NCBI GenBank assembly: GCA_013115125.1
Contig: JABANN010000066.1
Location: 18,425-82,424 of the forward strand
From: Perkinsus olseni
Taxonomy: Eukaryota > Perkinsozoa > Perkinsida
Direction: 5' to 3'
Length of the DNA stretch: 64,000 nt
Shown here: positions 43,513 to 54,795 of the stretch, one piece after another
Position numbering within the stretch: the first letter of the stretch is position 1
Layout of the letters: each line of letters opens with the position of its first letter
The notes under the pieces: generated by a model
What the model saw: only the letters and a program-made list of their open reading frames with translations
The model's database searches: none
What the model was told of the DNA's origin: nothing
Translations under genes and position numbers: made by a program

Positions 43513-45851
43513 ATGGTTCCGAGTCTCCTGATTTGGCTCGCTTGCACCACCTCGGTCGTCCTAGCTGCCGAGAAGCCGAGGTCAGTCGGAGCCCCCAGAT
43601 CCCTGGTTCGCTACTCTCAAGTACGTGGGAGGCCCTATAAAGTCTCCTACGACTCGAGAGCCTTTACGATCGACTACAACCGCACCCTTCTCCTGGGAGG
43701 TTCCGTGCACTACCCTCGTCTTGCAATGGAAGACTGGGGACCTATGCTCAAGAACATGGCTCTGGATGGTTTGAATCACGTTCAGCTGTATGTCTTCTGG
43801 AACGTCCACGAGCCTGAAGCGCCCCAGTATGATCCTGCCACTAAAACTTACAAGCACACGTACGACTTGGAAGGGCGTGCGGACTTGGCAAAATTTATAA
43901 AGTTGGCTGGTGACAATGATCTTTTTGTTGACGTTAGAATCGGCCCCTACGTCTTTGCCGAGTTCACTTTTGGAGGTATTCCGGTGTGGACCAAGGACAT
44001 CCCCGGCATGTGTTACAGATCCATTTGTGGTTGGCACGCTGGGGCGCCTGAGACCTGCGAGCCTTGGAAGACCGGAAGCACTGCGGGTTGCGATCCATGG
44101 AGGCAGCAGATGGCCGACTTTGTACTTTTTATAACAGATCTTATAAACAAAAATGGACTTAGTGCTGAACAAGGTGGCCCTGTCATTATGGCACAGATTG
44201 AAAATGAGTTTCACTATAACGAACCAGTCGGACAAGCTTACGTGGCTTGGTGTGGCAAACTGGCAGCCAACAGCAATTTGAATGTACCGTGGGTCATGTG
44301 TAATGGTATGTCGGCCAAGGAGACGCTTAACGTATGTAACGCAGATGATTGTGAAGGTTACGTCGCTTGGCACGACAAGCAGTGGCCCGATCAGCCACTC
44401 GGATGGACCGAGGACGAGGGCTGGTTCATCACTTGGGATCCTTACTATTATCTGGCCAACTTCGACAGACCCCCGCAGGAGATGGCCTATGTTGTAGCGA
44501 AGTGGGTCGCCCTTGGTGGCAGTCATCACAACTACTACATGTGGTACGGTGGCAACCATATAGGGCAGTGGGGTGCAGCCTCTTTGACTAATGGCTACGC
44601 CCAAGGTGTCAATATCCTCATCAATGGCCTCCCTCATGAACCCAAGAAGTCTCACCTAGCAAGGCTTCACAAGGTCCTTGGCGCTCTCAACGGCGAGCTT
44701 ATGAGCGTCGTGGACCGGCGTAGTATCAAACCACAGGACCTTGGGAATGACGTCCAGATGTATCAATGGACGGACACCCTCGGGTTCATCCATCGTCCGG
44801 CGTGCTCGGGGTATCCGACTTATGTTTACTTTAAAAACCAGAGATATATGGTATCATGTCAAGAAGTCTTGATCGTCAATCCTCAGGATGGTACGGTGTA
44901 TTACGCTTCAGCGGAAGTACTGCCTGGAGGGGCTATACAAACCAAGGTTGTGGCAAAGCTGAGCTCGTGGACGGCGGCACCGGAGAAGTTCCGTCGCGGC
45001 ATGGGAGTTCGTAAGAGTACCTATCCCGTGGACCAGCTCAGCATCACTGGCCTCGACACCGACTACGTTCTGTATAAAACCTCGCTCAAGAGCCCAGCGG
45101 ACAGGTCCGTGGAGCTCACCATTGCATCGAGCTGGTCACAAGCCTTTTATATTTCGATCAATGGTGGCAAGTCTTATGAGACAACCATCATGAACATCAA
45201 CAAGGGCGCTACCAAGTGGAAAGCCACAGCGACTCTGATGGGAGTGCAAGCTGGACCTTATACACCTACGACCTCCTTTATATTCTATCTGAGAGTCTTG
45301 GCGGCATTGAGAATGGCAACGTGGAGTCAGGACTGGCCTCCATGGAGCCTTCCCTCAACAAAGGGATAATCGGGAATGTCACTGTGGACGGCGGCAGGTC
45401 CATCTATGAAGGCGAGTGGACCATGGTCAAAGGCCTTGACGGGGAGGAGGTCCCGAGAGCTCCCAGAGACGGGCCTACTCAATTCATGAACACCAATCCC
45501 AAGGTCCCCACATGGTTCCACACCAAGTTCGATCTGCCTCGCTGGAAGAGAACGGAGTGGGGGGTGAGGTCGGTGTTGCTGAGGCTCCCCAAGGGGCTGC
45601 CTAACGACGCTGGGGGCCATCTTTGGTTGAACGGTATGAATCTTGGACGCTGGCGATCCACCCTCCAGCCGAGGACCGGCGACTATGTCCAGCCAGAGTA
45701 CAGACTACCGGCTGATGCACTCGTGGTTGGCACTAACCGCCTAGCGGTTTTCAGCGCCACTGGTGACTGGGATTCGTCCACCACGGAGGAGGGCAGGGCC
45801 AAGGTTGTCGAGAGCTGCTACATTCCAGCGGAGAAGGCTGCATTGCATTAA
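43513..45851 (+). CDS. secreted GH35 beta-galactosidase with one frame change
   Basis: Hydrolyses terminal beta-galactosides. The preferred start MVPSLLIWLACTTSVVLAAE is a signal peptide. The (beta/alpha)8 barrel follows: FTIDYNRTLLLGGSVHYPR, QLYVFWNVHEP, VRIGPYVFAEFTFGGIPVW, the acid/base motif MAQIENEF near residue 229, the nucleophile region GWTEDEGW near residue 300, and the GGSHHNYYMWYGGNHIG block. The C-terminal jelly-roll part is YDLLYILSESLGGIENGN and LNGMNLGRW, ending at 45851. The first frame, from 43513, ends at 45369; the family-like sequence from about 45256 on lies in the frame one base back. One base lost, two gained, a sequencing error or an unusual tiny intron would all explain it. 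No other damage is seen, so recent decay or assembly error is likelier than an old pseudogene. Confidence 0.9.
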
Positions 45852-47200
45852 AGATTGTTTGCGTGGAACTCAAGCTGGATTTCTTTCGCTTTTCGTTACT
45901 ATTAATGTCTCCATGTATTTGGTCCACACTGGGGCAACCTTGGTGATACGATATTATATCTTCGGCAAGCTGATAGTGGGTGTACGTGCCGTATTTAAAT
46001 CGTCTCAATAGGGTCGCTTGCCTCCCTTTATAGGGCCTCATAACTTTATGTTCGAAAAGTGATTCATAAAGCAACAGTACTCGTTATTAGGTCGAGTTTG
46101 AAGACATGAGGGTGTGAATGACTGTGGGGACCATTCTAAGCCGCCTAGGAGCTGAACAAGCTTAGCAACCTCGGTCCGCAGTACTGAACGGCGTAATGAG
46201 CAGTGGGTGAATCCGTATCTGTGCTACCCACTATTTGTACCAGCCTTCCCTTGCACGAGCAAATACGCAGGTGTAGTCTGCATCGACCAGCCTACAGTCA
46301 CTGATGCATTGTACAGTTCATTGTCTTCGCGTGTTAAACCTCGACTCGAACACAAGGCACCACAAGATTGGGCTATCATCTTGACTCAGTGGTTACAACA
46401 AGCAGATATACAGCAATATCCATATACAGCCGCCGACTTGGCACGACAGGGCACTATGCCGATATGCATCAACCAATTGGACGCTCAACCTGCCCCCGTA
46501 CGAAGAGAGAATAAAAATCGGTGTGTTGGGCACACTCGCGAGAGTAACTGGTCTGAGCGTCAGTTTGGATGGAACTGATGGTCAGACCGCCCACAAGAGT
46601 CCTGCAACGGGCTGACACTTGCGGCTAGCTGAGACCGACAGAGTTGTGTGCCAAACACGAGTAGGAGGACGAGTAAGGTGCGGTAACGACTCCGGCTCGA
46701 ACTGTATCTCCAAGCACACGTGCTTTCTAACTCGATTCACGAGGCCGCCTTGCAGTCTTCAACACAACCCCACAACATGCGAATGGCAGTCGCTCATGGG
46801 ATCATTGTTCGAAGTAGGGGCGTTGCCTCTGACGGCGATTAGGCGCTACGAGCATTGATGATGGTTTACCTCGTCGTCCAATGCGCGAGCACGAAGCTAT
46901 CCCGTATGACAACGAAAAACGTGATCATGAAACGGGGAGAAAATGACAAGACAGATGTCGTCGGGTCTATTATGAGATACGGTGCCGGAGCATATGAACG
47001 TGTGCATGGTCTATGGTACAGACCTTGGGGGAATCATCACGCTACGCACCGCCGCCTCCGCTCGTGCTGCTGCTGCTGGCTGATAGAATATCTGATACTT
47101 TGCCGTACAGGGGTGGTGCCAGGAGCTTATTCAAAGGATAGGAGACAAGCCTACGAATAACACATCGAGAGAGCCTCAAGTGACGTGTTTACAACTGAAC
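45852..47200. other. long stretch without a confident gene
   Basis: Contains a plus-strand frame at 46207-46578 (123 codons, with PRLEHKAPQDWAIILTQWLQ) that looks protein-like but is unrecognised. It could be a lone exon or a fragment of some mobile element. Nothing else is supported. Confidence 0.35.
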
Positions 47201-47398
47201 TTACCCCTCGGCCGTCTCGCATACGACCTTATCTCCGGAGATTTCCTTGATCTGCCTGACCATTGCTGCATCATCCACGTCATCATCGGTGGACCGAAGA
47301 TACCGTTCGACTATCTCCTCCGACAGCCGTGGTCTCGGATATTGTAGGAGCCAGCAACTTTCCGGGTTCTCCTTCGTTTTTGGCGGAGAGCTGGCCAT
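47201..47398 (-). CDS. possible small protein (65 aa), weakly TAF10-like
   Basis: Begins MASSPPKTKENPESCWLLQY, followed by PRPRLSEEIVERYLRSTDDD and MVRQIKEISGDKVV. The pattern (LxxY-P-I/L-x-x-x-V-x-x-Y-L-x-x-x-x-x-x-D) recalls the start of the TAF10 histone fold, but the rest of the fold is not found downstream. It could be a stand-alone small protein or a first exon. Confidence 0.3.
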   Translation of the reverse strand: MASSPPKTKENPESCWLLQYPRPRLSEEIVERYLRSTDDDVDDAAMVRQIKEISGDKVVCETAEG

Positions 47399-47557
47399 TT
47401 CAATATCAATTCATCAATCACTGTGAGGAACCTCATACGTAACGATTCCCAACGAGAGCCCAACATCAGGCTAGTTTTAGGCTAGGGTCGCGCTAGGTCT
47501 GAGCTCAGCTACTTTTCAAGCAGGAGATTAAGCACTCTATCCCTCTCCGGAGTCGAT

Positions 47558-48325
47558 ATGGCTATCGATTTTTTTGCCGTTACTCCAGCGGGGCTATCAA
47601 GAATTCACGTCAAGGTAAGACTTGTCAATAAAATTTGGCGGACATCACATCTTGACGAGATTAACGAACACCGAATGGAGTCCACTGTTGAGCCGTAGTA
47701 CTAAGTAGTCGCGAACAGCTATCCTGATGTTCATCGCTGCCTCCAGATATCGCACCGGCACAGGTGTGTTACTCACTTGGTTTCATCGTTATTTGCGTAT
47801 TCTTGGCAGTGCGAACGACAGCTCCCCGGCAATTGGCCGCTACTGCGGCGCGAGTAAAAACAACACATGCAACAGAAACCACTCACACTCTCAAATGGTC
47901 ATGGAGTCGACCACGGAAGCCACAACGGCGCCTTTATTCACTACCAATCCGACGACTCGCATGATTGTTTATCGGCATGCACACCGGCGGCACTCTTGGG
48001 GCAGAATGACGTGACTGATTGTACCATCTACGGCTTGATGTATGAAAGGACTTCAATCTGTTCTGATGACGAGGAAGCGCCACGGTGTCGAAACAACGTT
48101 GCAATCACTCACGAGACGACAACGATGTATAAAAAGTCCCGGGGTAGTTATCTTCGACCTAAGGCAAGCTATCGACATGACTCCCACCAGCTTAAGCCGT
48201 CGTTCGCGGTATCGAGATTGCCAACAATTACGAGTCATCCGGCCCAGCGCGGGAGAGGCCTGTCGTGTCCAAGAGGGCGACACCCATTCATGATCGCGGG
48301 ATCCTGTGATTACCTACCGGTGTAG
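47558..48325 (+). CDS. possible small membrane or secreted protein, two or more exons
   Basis: Exon 1 (47558-47614) encodes MAIDFFAVTPAGLSRIHVK and ends at a strong GTAAG donor. A phase-compatible acceptor at 47763 opens VCYSLGFIVICVFLAVRTTA, one hydrophobic segment, followed by an Ala/Thr-rich stretch. Downstream frames hold a second Thr-rich patch (ESTTEATTAPLFTTNPTT), reminiscent of the mucin-like stalks at 61-62.5 kb, but I could not connect it. Function unknown. Confidence 0.3.
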
Positions 48326-48443
48326 CAGACGAAACGTCCAATGTCCCGCGAATGAGATGCCATGAATGTGTCGAGTTATCGATTACTCGGGCGAGCGCTC
48401 ATGCCCTATTCCGATGATGATGTGAGAAGTTTGTTGGGCACGC

Positions 48444-49536
48444 ATGAGCACAAGCCGGTCCTTAACGCCGGGAACAGCGGTCGCGTCTGCTCAACTAAAA
48501 GCAAGGTCTACTCCACCAGCCCTCTCACTTAGTTTACCAGGAGCCAAGAGAAGCCAAGGAAGCCAAGGCTCATTTGCATTAGGAGGTGGTAGTACAGCTA
48601 GCAACAGCAGGAACCGTCCTCAATCATCGTCAGCGAGCAAAAGGCTAGCTCCACCAAGGTATGCTTATATCAATTTAACTGAGCATTCGCGATGGTGTGG
48701 TATGATCAGGTCTCGTACATCCAACCGGTCGTCGCAACCCTTACCACAAGGCTCAGTCGGAGTATCTTCACCTCCATCGGAAGTACTATCTATATAGAGT
48801 GTCTATCATCATCTTCGTATATCAGCACCCGGCCATCAGAGCAGCTAGACGTACCAGAAAAGAGCGTCGAGAACTAAAAGGTAGCCGTCATGGAAGGGGT
48901 CTCGAGCACACAAGGGGATATCCGCCGTATCGTTGGTAGGTTTTATTACTTGCTTCTCCCACTTCTCGGAGATTTGCCAAACTAACTGCAGCGTTTTTTG
49001 TATCGGCGTGAAAGACAGTATGCTCAACTTTGTTCAAAGCATATTTAAGTAGTGATGACGGGCGACCGCATGCGAGCATCGTATGTCTGTCCATTGCAGG
49101 CCTTCGGGCTATAAAAAGCAAAAACCACAGGAGCTGGTCAAACAGATGGCGGATGAGCTAGAGGCTCTTCCCGACGTCATTGAAGAGACCGCCAACACTA
49201 ACTCGGTTACTGGAATGACGGTAGTGCGTTTGGCAGCCCTGCGGAGAGCTGTGGTCTTCTCAGTCGAAACCATCAGTCCTTGCATCATCCCAGGTATCGC
49301 TATCAACGTCGAAGTCGTTCCAACGGAGTCCCTCGTCAGCTGGCGAGAATGAAACCAAGAAATATGCCCCGGTACGAGTCCTTCAGCGTGTACCGTCATT
49401 GTTGCTATTCTCAGTTGGAAGATTTCCTAGCGGCAGCAGTCATTCCTAGCGACGGTCGTACTTCTGCTGCAGGGGACCACAAGCCAGATACCCACGCAGG
49501 CCCGCCAACACAGGTGGTCACATTGGAGGAGGCAGC
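48444..49536 (+). other. coding-like region with Ser-rich start and a MO25-like exon
   Basis: 48444 to about 48660 encodes a Ser/Thr/Ala-rich N-terminus (MSTSRSLTPGTAVASAQLKA ... SASKRLAPPR) ending at a GTATGC donor. At about 49102-49190 an exon-like block reads SGYKKQKPQELVKQMADELE, which resembles the first helix of MO25 proteins (KxKTPQELV). It precedes the intact-looking MO25 gene, so it may be a leftover of a tandem MO25 copy or part of another gene that uses the Ser-rich start. Confidence 0.35.
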
Positions 49537-51393
49537 ATGTTTTTCGGAATGCGCTGGCTCCCTCAGTTCGGTAATGTTACTAGTACGCGTAAGCCGCCGA
49601 AACCGGAGGAAATCGAGAAAGTCGTGAACCAGAGTCTACAGTAATATTCTAGAGGTGTCGATGATGCTATTACTGTGATGATCAGGAGTAACCTCCTGTT
49701 GAAGATAGCTCGTCACATTGCGGTGGCCTGCCCGGAGCTTAGACGATCATGCGTCCAGGTAGTTGATACTCGAGTAGTGGCGCTGTATATGATTTATTGG
49801 ATGTCGGGGTTAGGTTTGGGGTCACCTATTGAAGCTGGAGTCGCCTAAGAACCACGAGAAGGTCAACCTAGCGTATCTTATGACTCATCCGGATTGTATG
49901 AGGGTAGTAGAGGGGAATCGTTGGAATCTGTGCCGCTACTGTAGATTCCGTTGTGTGGAGGTGTGCCAATCGTTTTCTGACACCTCTAGCTGCGTCCAAT
50001 GATCTGCCCCTTGTCTTCTACTCAGTGTCTGGTGTCGTGCTACAGCATACCCGACTGTTCTATCCATGTTGGAGTGATGATTCGCGATGCATGTAAATTT
50101 CATGATGTAGTGCAGTCCCAGATGTTCAACTCTGGTGAGTCTCACGACGCATAGCCTCCCTGGACCGTTCCGATATTTGCACTCTCGCTGTAGGTCTCAT
50201 ATACCAGTTGTTTGACGTTCTGCACTCGCACAACTTCGATACGCAGGCTGACGGCTTCGAGACCTTGAAGGAGGTAGTAGAGGGCGGTGGTCTTCGTAGT
50301 CGTTGACATGGGAGTCGGGAATATTATACTGCCGATCAGCGTCGAGAGCCTTGGGCTAGGGGCGGCGATGGTGTCTTTTTTAGGTTCTGATGAATCACAA
50401 GGACGTATCGGTTCGCTGGTTACTTGATAATTTTGACGAGTTCTTCAATCGGTATGTAACTTGGGTGGGGCCATCTGTCCCTGTGGTAGATTCTCGCTCA
50501 TTATGACTATACTCAAGGTACCAGGAGCTGTTAGATGTTTCGTCGGGTGATACGCAGTACGTCACAGTCCGTCAGTCACTCAAGTTACTGGGAGACATTT
50601 TACTGGACAGACCTTTTATGAAGGTAGTGGCCAGCCGAGGGTCGCCGGGGTAGAGATAGCGGTATAGTTTTCAAACTTGGTGAGAGTAGTGTCTTCGATG
50701 CCGTGCTGAATCTGAGACAGCGAGGTCGGTATCTTGGGGTATATATTGCGGCTTGGGCTCTATGATATCAGAGTGGACGCGAATGAGAATTGCGTCATTT
50801 CCTGATTTTGACGTTCATTGGGACTCAGGTAATGGTACGATTCGTTAACGAAGAGCGGTACTTGAAGTCGGTCATGATACTGCTTGGAGATAGCTCGAAA
50901 GCTGTACAAGTGGAAGCGTTCCACGTCTTCAAGATCTTCGCGGCGAATCCTCACAAGGCGCCAGCGGTAGGCGAGCAGAGGGCTGCGGAGAACAGAAAGG
51001 AGTTCCTCCATCAGGTGCAACAGATCCTCTACCAGAATCGAACCAGACTTATAAAATTGCTTGATAAATTAGAGATGGCCGTTATTTCGAGCACTGGTGT
51101 GCACAAGTCGCAGAGCGAAGAAAAGCAGTTTGTTGCGGATAAGGTGAGCGGCGGTACGGGTTGGTGATGAGACGGTATCGAGTGTGAATCCCTCTCAGCA
51201 AGCCGTCGTGAACAAGTTGGAGAAGCTGACGATGCCAGAGAGGATCGGCCATCATCATCACGGGCAACAGCAGAGAGATTCGTCCAGCGGCTCACCTGAG
51301 AGTGAGAGGCGGTCCTTGAAGTCTCAGCAGCAAAAGTCAGCAGCGGCGGCAGAGACTTCGGGGGTACCCGGTCGGGCCCGCTCTGCTGTGTAG
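49537..51393 (+). CDS. MO25 / CAB39-like scaffold protein, many exons
   Basis: Armadillo-like scaffold that activates STE20-family (STRAD/LKB1-type, MST) kinases. Start MFFGMRWLPQFGNV leads to KPPKPEEIEKVVNQSLQ, the usual MO25 opening. Later exons are VMIRSNLLLKIARHIAVACP, FDTQADGFETLKEVV, MNHKDVSVRWLLDNFDEFFN, VRQSLKLLGDILLDRPFMKV and the hallmark VQVEAFHVFKIFAANPHKAP, then ILYQNRTRLIKLLDKLE. A GTGAGC...CTCTCAG intron joins KQFVADK to QAVVNKLEKLTMPE, matching the conserved C-terminal helix. A Ser/Gln/His-rich tail (GHHHHGQQQRDSSSG) extends beyond the usual family end and closes at 51393. Insert about residue 290 (EQRAAENRKEF) is longer than typical. About eight introns. Looks intact. Confidence 0.85.
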
Positions 51394-52147
51394 TTTTGTT
51401 CATCAACATACCCCTATCAATTGCCGGTTTGCGTTTGTGGAATATTTTTTATTGTAGTAATGCGGAAGTCGTTGAGACGTGTACGAAAGAAGTGTAAATT
51501 TGTCCCTAGCAGCCGCCTACTGTTTCCTGCGTACCGTGATACTTAAGAAGGGCAGCTTGCGTTGGTTAATCCCAATCGACGTCTGCACGATCGATTTCGA
51601 GGTTTGTAATAACAGCCATGTCTTTCAACTTCAGGTGGTGGACATTTTTTCGCTTCCGTTTCAAACTCCCATATTAGTTTGATCCATTTCGAAGTCGATT
51701 TCTGAGCAAGTTTAGCGTAACCGGAAGTTGTCTAATCATTGCCAAGTTTCGGCATTTCAGTCGACTCGCACACCCAAGCCGAACGCACTGTCTGAGACCG
51801 TTCGACAAACATTGAATTGATCGGGAAGTGGTGTAGTCTGATGGCTTGGCAGTTGCTAGTCGTGTATGACATTACCATCTCTCATCATATCACCATGTTG
51901 TGGCAAGAGGGATAAGAGCATCGCTGGAGTCCGCAGGAGTAGCAGCAGGATTGACAGGTCCACGCTTCATGTGGGTCCCCTCAATCATCATAATTGGCTG
52001 CAGTTGCGAGGTTTGCTCTGCACGAGTGCTGCTATGAGGCTCCAAGCCGTTGGGGTCTAATTCAATATTGGTGTTTGTCACCCTGGGGTCTACCGAAATT
52101 GTTGGTTGAAAGTAGTGCTTGGACTACTCGTCCCGAGCAAGTAGCGC
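51394..52147. other. intergenic or intronic, no gene recognised
   Basis: A stretch at about 51640-51690 (TTCGCTTCCGTTTC with TTTGATCCATTTCGAAGTCG) weakly resembles one at about 54360 on either side of the PDZ gene. The likeness is too short to call a repeat. Confidence 0.3.
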
Positions 52148-54290
52148 ATGGAGGCCTTCCGGACTATCTGTTATCAGGGTACTGAACAGACGCTTACATC
52201 CCTGGCTTGGAAGAGCGTCAACTCTGATGGCTCAGCCTTCATGACGAGCGCGGAGCAGCACACCATTAGTCGTCAATCCAGCGTGGAGATCGACAAGGAC
52301 TCTCTCGAAGACGGGCGGCAGGAGGCAGACTCCCTCATTGACAGAGTCATAGAGGACTCGTTACATAACGAGTTGGAGAGTAGCCGAGGGCCGGCCTAGC
52401 AGAAACCACCAGAGTTGGTTCTCAGATGCAACTGTTGATGACGACGGGGAGTTCAATGTCAGCATCCATCGGTCTCGTAGGTTACCGGGCTAGTCGACTT
52501 CAGCTCGCTTATGTCACATGGCGGTTGTAGGTAGCGCTTTCAGTGAGGGAAGTCTGGGGCTGAGGATGTCTTCACACGAGAGTGGCTGCCATTTGATTAT
52601 TGACTCGGTCAATAATGGAGGGAGCATCGCTGAGTGGAATAAGAACTGTCCCGAGTTAGCGCTGCAGGAGGGCGATGAAATCGTCGGGGTAATGCCACCG
52701 GGGCTCGAATGCGCCCCCTTTCTCGGATCAGTCGTTTGCTCGGCCCCTTTGTCAGATTAATGAGATTCGCGGGAACTCCTCTCGAATGCTGAGCGAGTGT
52801 GCGGGTGGGAAGAATGCCCTGCGGCTCAGCATCAGGCGTCGTCGTACAGCCTAGTGAGTGTCGTACCTGTTGCTGCTCTTGTTCACCATGGTTTGTTACC
52901 AGTATTAACCTTCGTGTCACCCTGAGGGAGTCGTGTTGTAGTGTCTTGAGGTGATCTTGGCGGACCATGTGGCGATCATCACTTGCTCTTGCATCGTCCA
53001 CATGGGAGCAAACAACTGCTGCGATCGCGAAGCGGCCGACGAAACGGCCAAGACTAGTAGCGAAGTCGTAGCGGTGCACGGAGATTCGTCAAACGCCTTC
53101 GATGCCTCTACCTCGGGATACAGGGAAGCGCCACCGAGCATCAGCGAGTATGGTGGCGGTGACCTCAGTATGGAGGCATCAGTGATTGAGGCATCGCCGC
53201 CGTTAGGGGTCGGTCAGCTTCTACTACTCCCAGAGTGGATAGCTGTTCCTTGCTTAGCCCTTGCCGGGGGTCGAGTCTCGAGGCAAGAAGATGTGGATCG
53301 TGACTATAGAGAAGGGCGGTGAGTACAGGCTGACTGGGATAAGCGGATACGTTGGCAGGATCGCGGCTTGGCATTGACGTTGATCATAACGACCCCAGCT
53401 ATCTACTTGTTGAAGGAGTCACCGGTGGAGTCGTCGGAGCATACAATAGCGACCATCCAGCAGAGGCGCTCGAACCTGGTGACCACATCGTAGAGGTGAG
53501 CTACCACCGCAGGCCCGTCACAGATGGCCTCCTTCTAGGTCAATGGTGTCCGGGGCGACTCCCTTGGAATGATCACTCGATGCAAGGCGGATGATCGGCT
53601 TACTATGAGCGTTGAACGGGAGTTCTCTCGATGATGATGATGGCCATACTTTTCATTGTGTGTGATAGTGTTTCTTGATCTCGAAGTTTAAGACTGGTAG
53701 CAGTGCATGGCCACTACTCTTTGATACCACACAGGTTGAGTTAACAAGGCTCCTCCAAATGCCGTGCAATGATCCTGAGCGGTGTTGTTTCGCGTCAGCC
53801 ATGGACTCTCTAGCCACTACTGGAGATGATGAGGATGTGACGAATGAGTTTCTCCTCTCTATTCGAAGGGCTGGGAAAAGAGGACTTGGCCCTGATGGTG
53901 GGCCTGTAGACATACTCTATGAAGGTTCCATTCTGAAGGGAAGGTGTATCTCCTAGCAAGCCGCTTCGTGGTGACACCCAGCTCAGGTTCCGCATGGAGG
54001 TACCCGGGAATGGTGAACTGAAGCTATCCTTCGCTTTGGATGAGGCCCGAAGTGAACCTGCCCAATTCGTGTTCATACAAGAGCTCATCACAGCCGTAGC
54101 CGTTGACCTCGGCAGGACGCCTGCTTGGGACGGCTTCCTGTGTTGTGAGAATGGGAAGACAGGCTCTGAAGGTGGAGTCCTCGTGGCCTTCGCGACGAAG
54201 GATGACATAGAGAAAACAGCAACGAGATTTGCCGAGGTACATTCAAACCAGCGATCTCGACTACACCATATGTCGACCGATTCCATGCTC
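52148..54290 (+). CDS. PDZ-domain protein, at least two PDZ modules (approximate span)
   Basis: First block (about 52148-52396) is acidic and Ser-rich (SVEIDKDSLEDGRQEADSLI). PDZ-like module 1 at about 52545-52700: GLRMSSHESGCHLIIDSVNN and GSIAEWNKNCPELALQEGDE with IVGV. PDZ-like module 2: WIVTIEKGG joined across GTGAGT...GTTGGCAG (about 53310-53358) to SRLGIDVDHNDPSYLLVEGV and PAEALEPGDHIVEV, where the carboxylate-binding GLGF loop is RLGI. The C-terminal block about 53995-54240 (NGELKLSFALDEARSEPAQF, VAVDLGRTPAWDGFLCCENG and VLVAFATKDD) looks like a small alpha/beta module. Ligand and location unknown. Upstream and downstream limits are guesses. Confidence 0.55.
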
Positions 54291-54795
54291 TGTCATGACG
54301 GTCTCATCTATTTCTATTTTAATTCTAGAAGATCAAATCGGATGTATCGGATAATATTTTTCCACTTCCGTTTCGTGAATATCCATTTTGAGAATATCGG
54401 GCCGTTATGACGAACCTTGGAATCGATCGGTAAATGATGAATAATGTCCCCTGAACTCAGGTATTAAGATGGTGTCTTACCTGCCGTCTTGGCGACGCCC
54501 CAGTGACCAAGGTAGAGAACTTAGTGCGAACTACTCCATTAGCGGCACTACTCGCTTCCATGGAGGCAACGCCTTTTCACAATTAGTACAGCATGAATAG
54601 TAAAATAGTAGCCTTGAGTTGCCCCCAGTTTGACTATGAACGCAAGGGTGAAGAGAGCGATGCGGAATATGTAGTCATCGTTGAGACGACGTAAACAGGG
54701 CTTGTTACTTCACAGATGTGGATGTATTGACCATGCATCCTGATGTTGAAAAAAGCCGAGCAGCCATCTTGGCTCATCAGGTACAGAAAAACTCC
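54291..54795. other. intergenic between convergent genes, contains a spliced-leader-like sequence
   Basis: No gene seen. See the separate entry at 54756-54780. Confidence 0.5.
54756..54780 (+). other. spliced-leader-like sequence followed by GT
   Basis: 54756-54780 reads CCGAGCAGCCATCTTGGCTC plus ATCAG, then GTACAG. The dinoflagellate/perkinsid spliced leader is, from memory, DCCGUAGCCAUUUUGGCUCAAG, and perkinsid forms with CAUCUUGG exist. The core AGCCATCTTGGCTCA (15 bases) is shared with the CATCTTGG form, flanked on the left by CCG and on the right by a CAG-GT junction. A chance 15-base match in this window is unlikely. It could be a relic spliced leader or a diverged SL RNA gene. The Sm site was not found. 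Confidence 0.4.

Noticed and set aside
43582-44655. 357-codon minus-strand frame
   Set aside because: Antisense shadow of the beta-galactosidase; codon pattern follows the plus-strand gene.
46207-46578. Protein-like 123-codon frame as a defined gene or element
   Set aside because: No family recognised and no flanking structure, so left as an unexplained frame within the intergenic entry.
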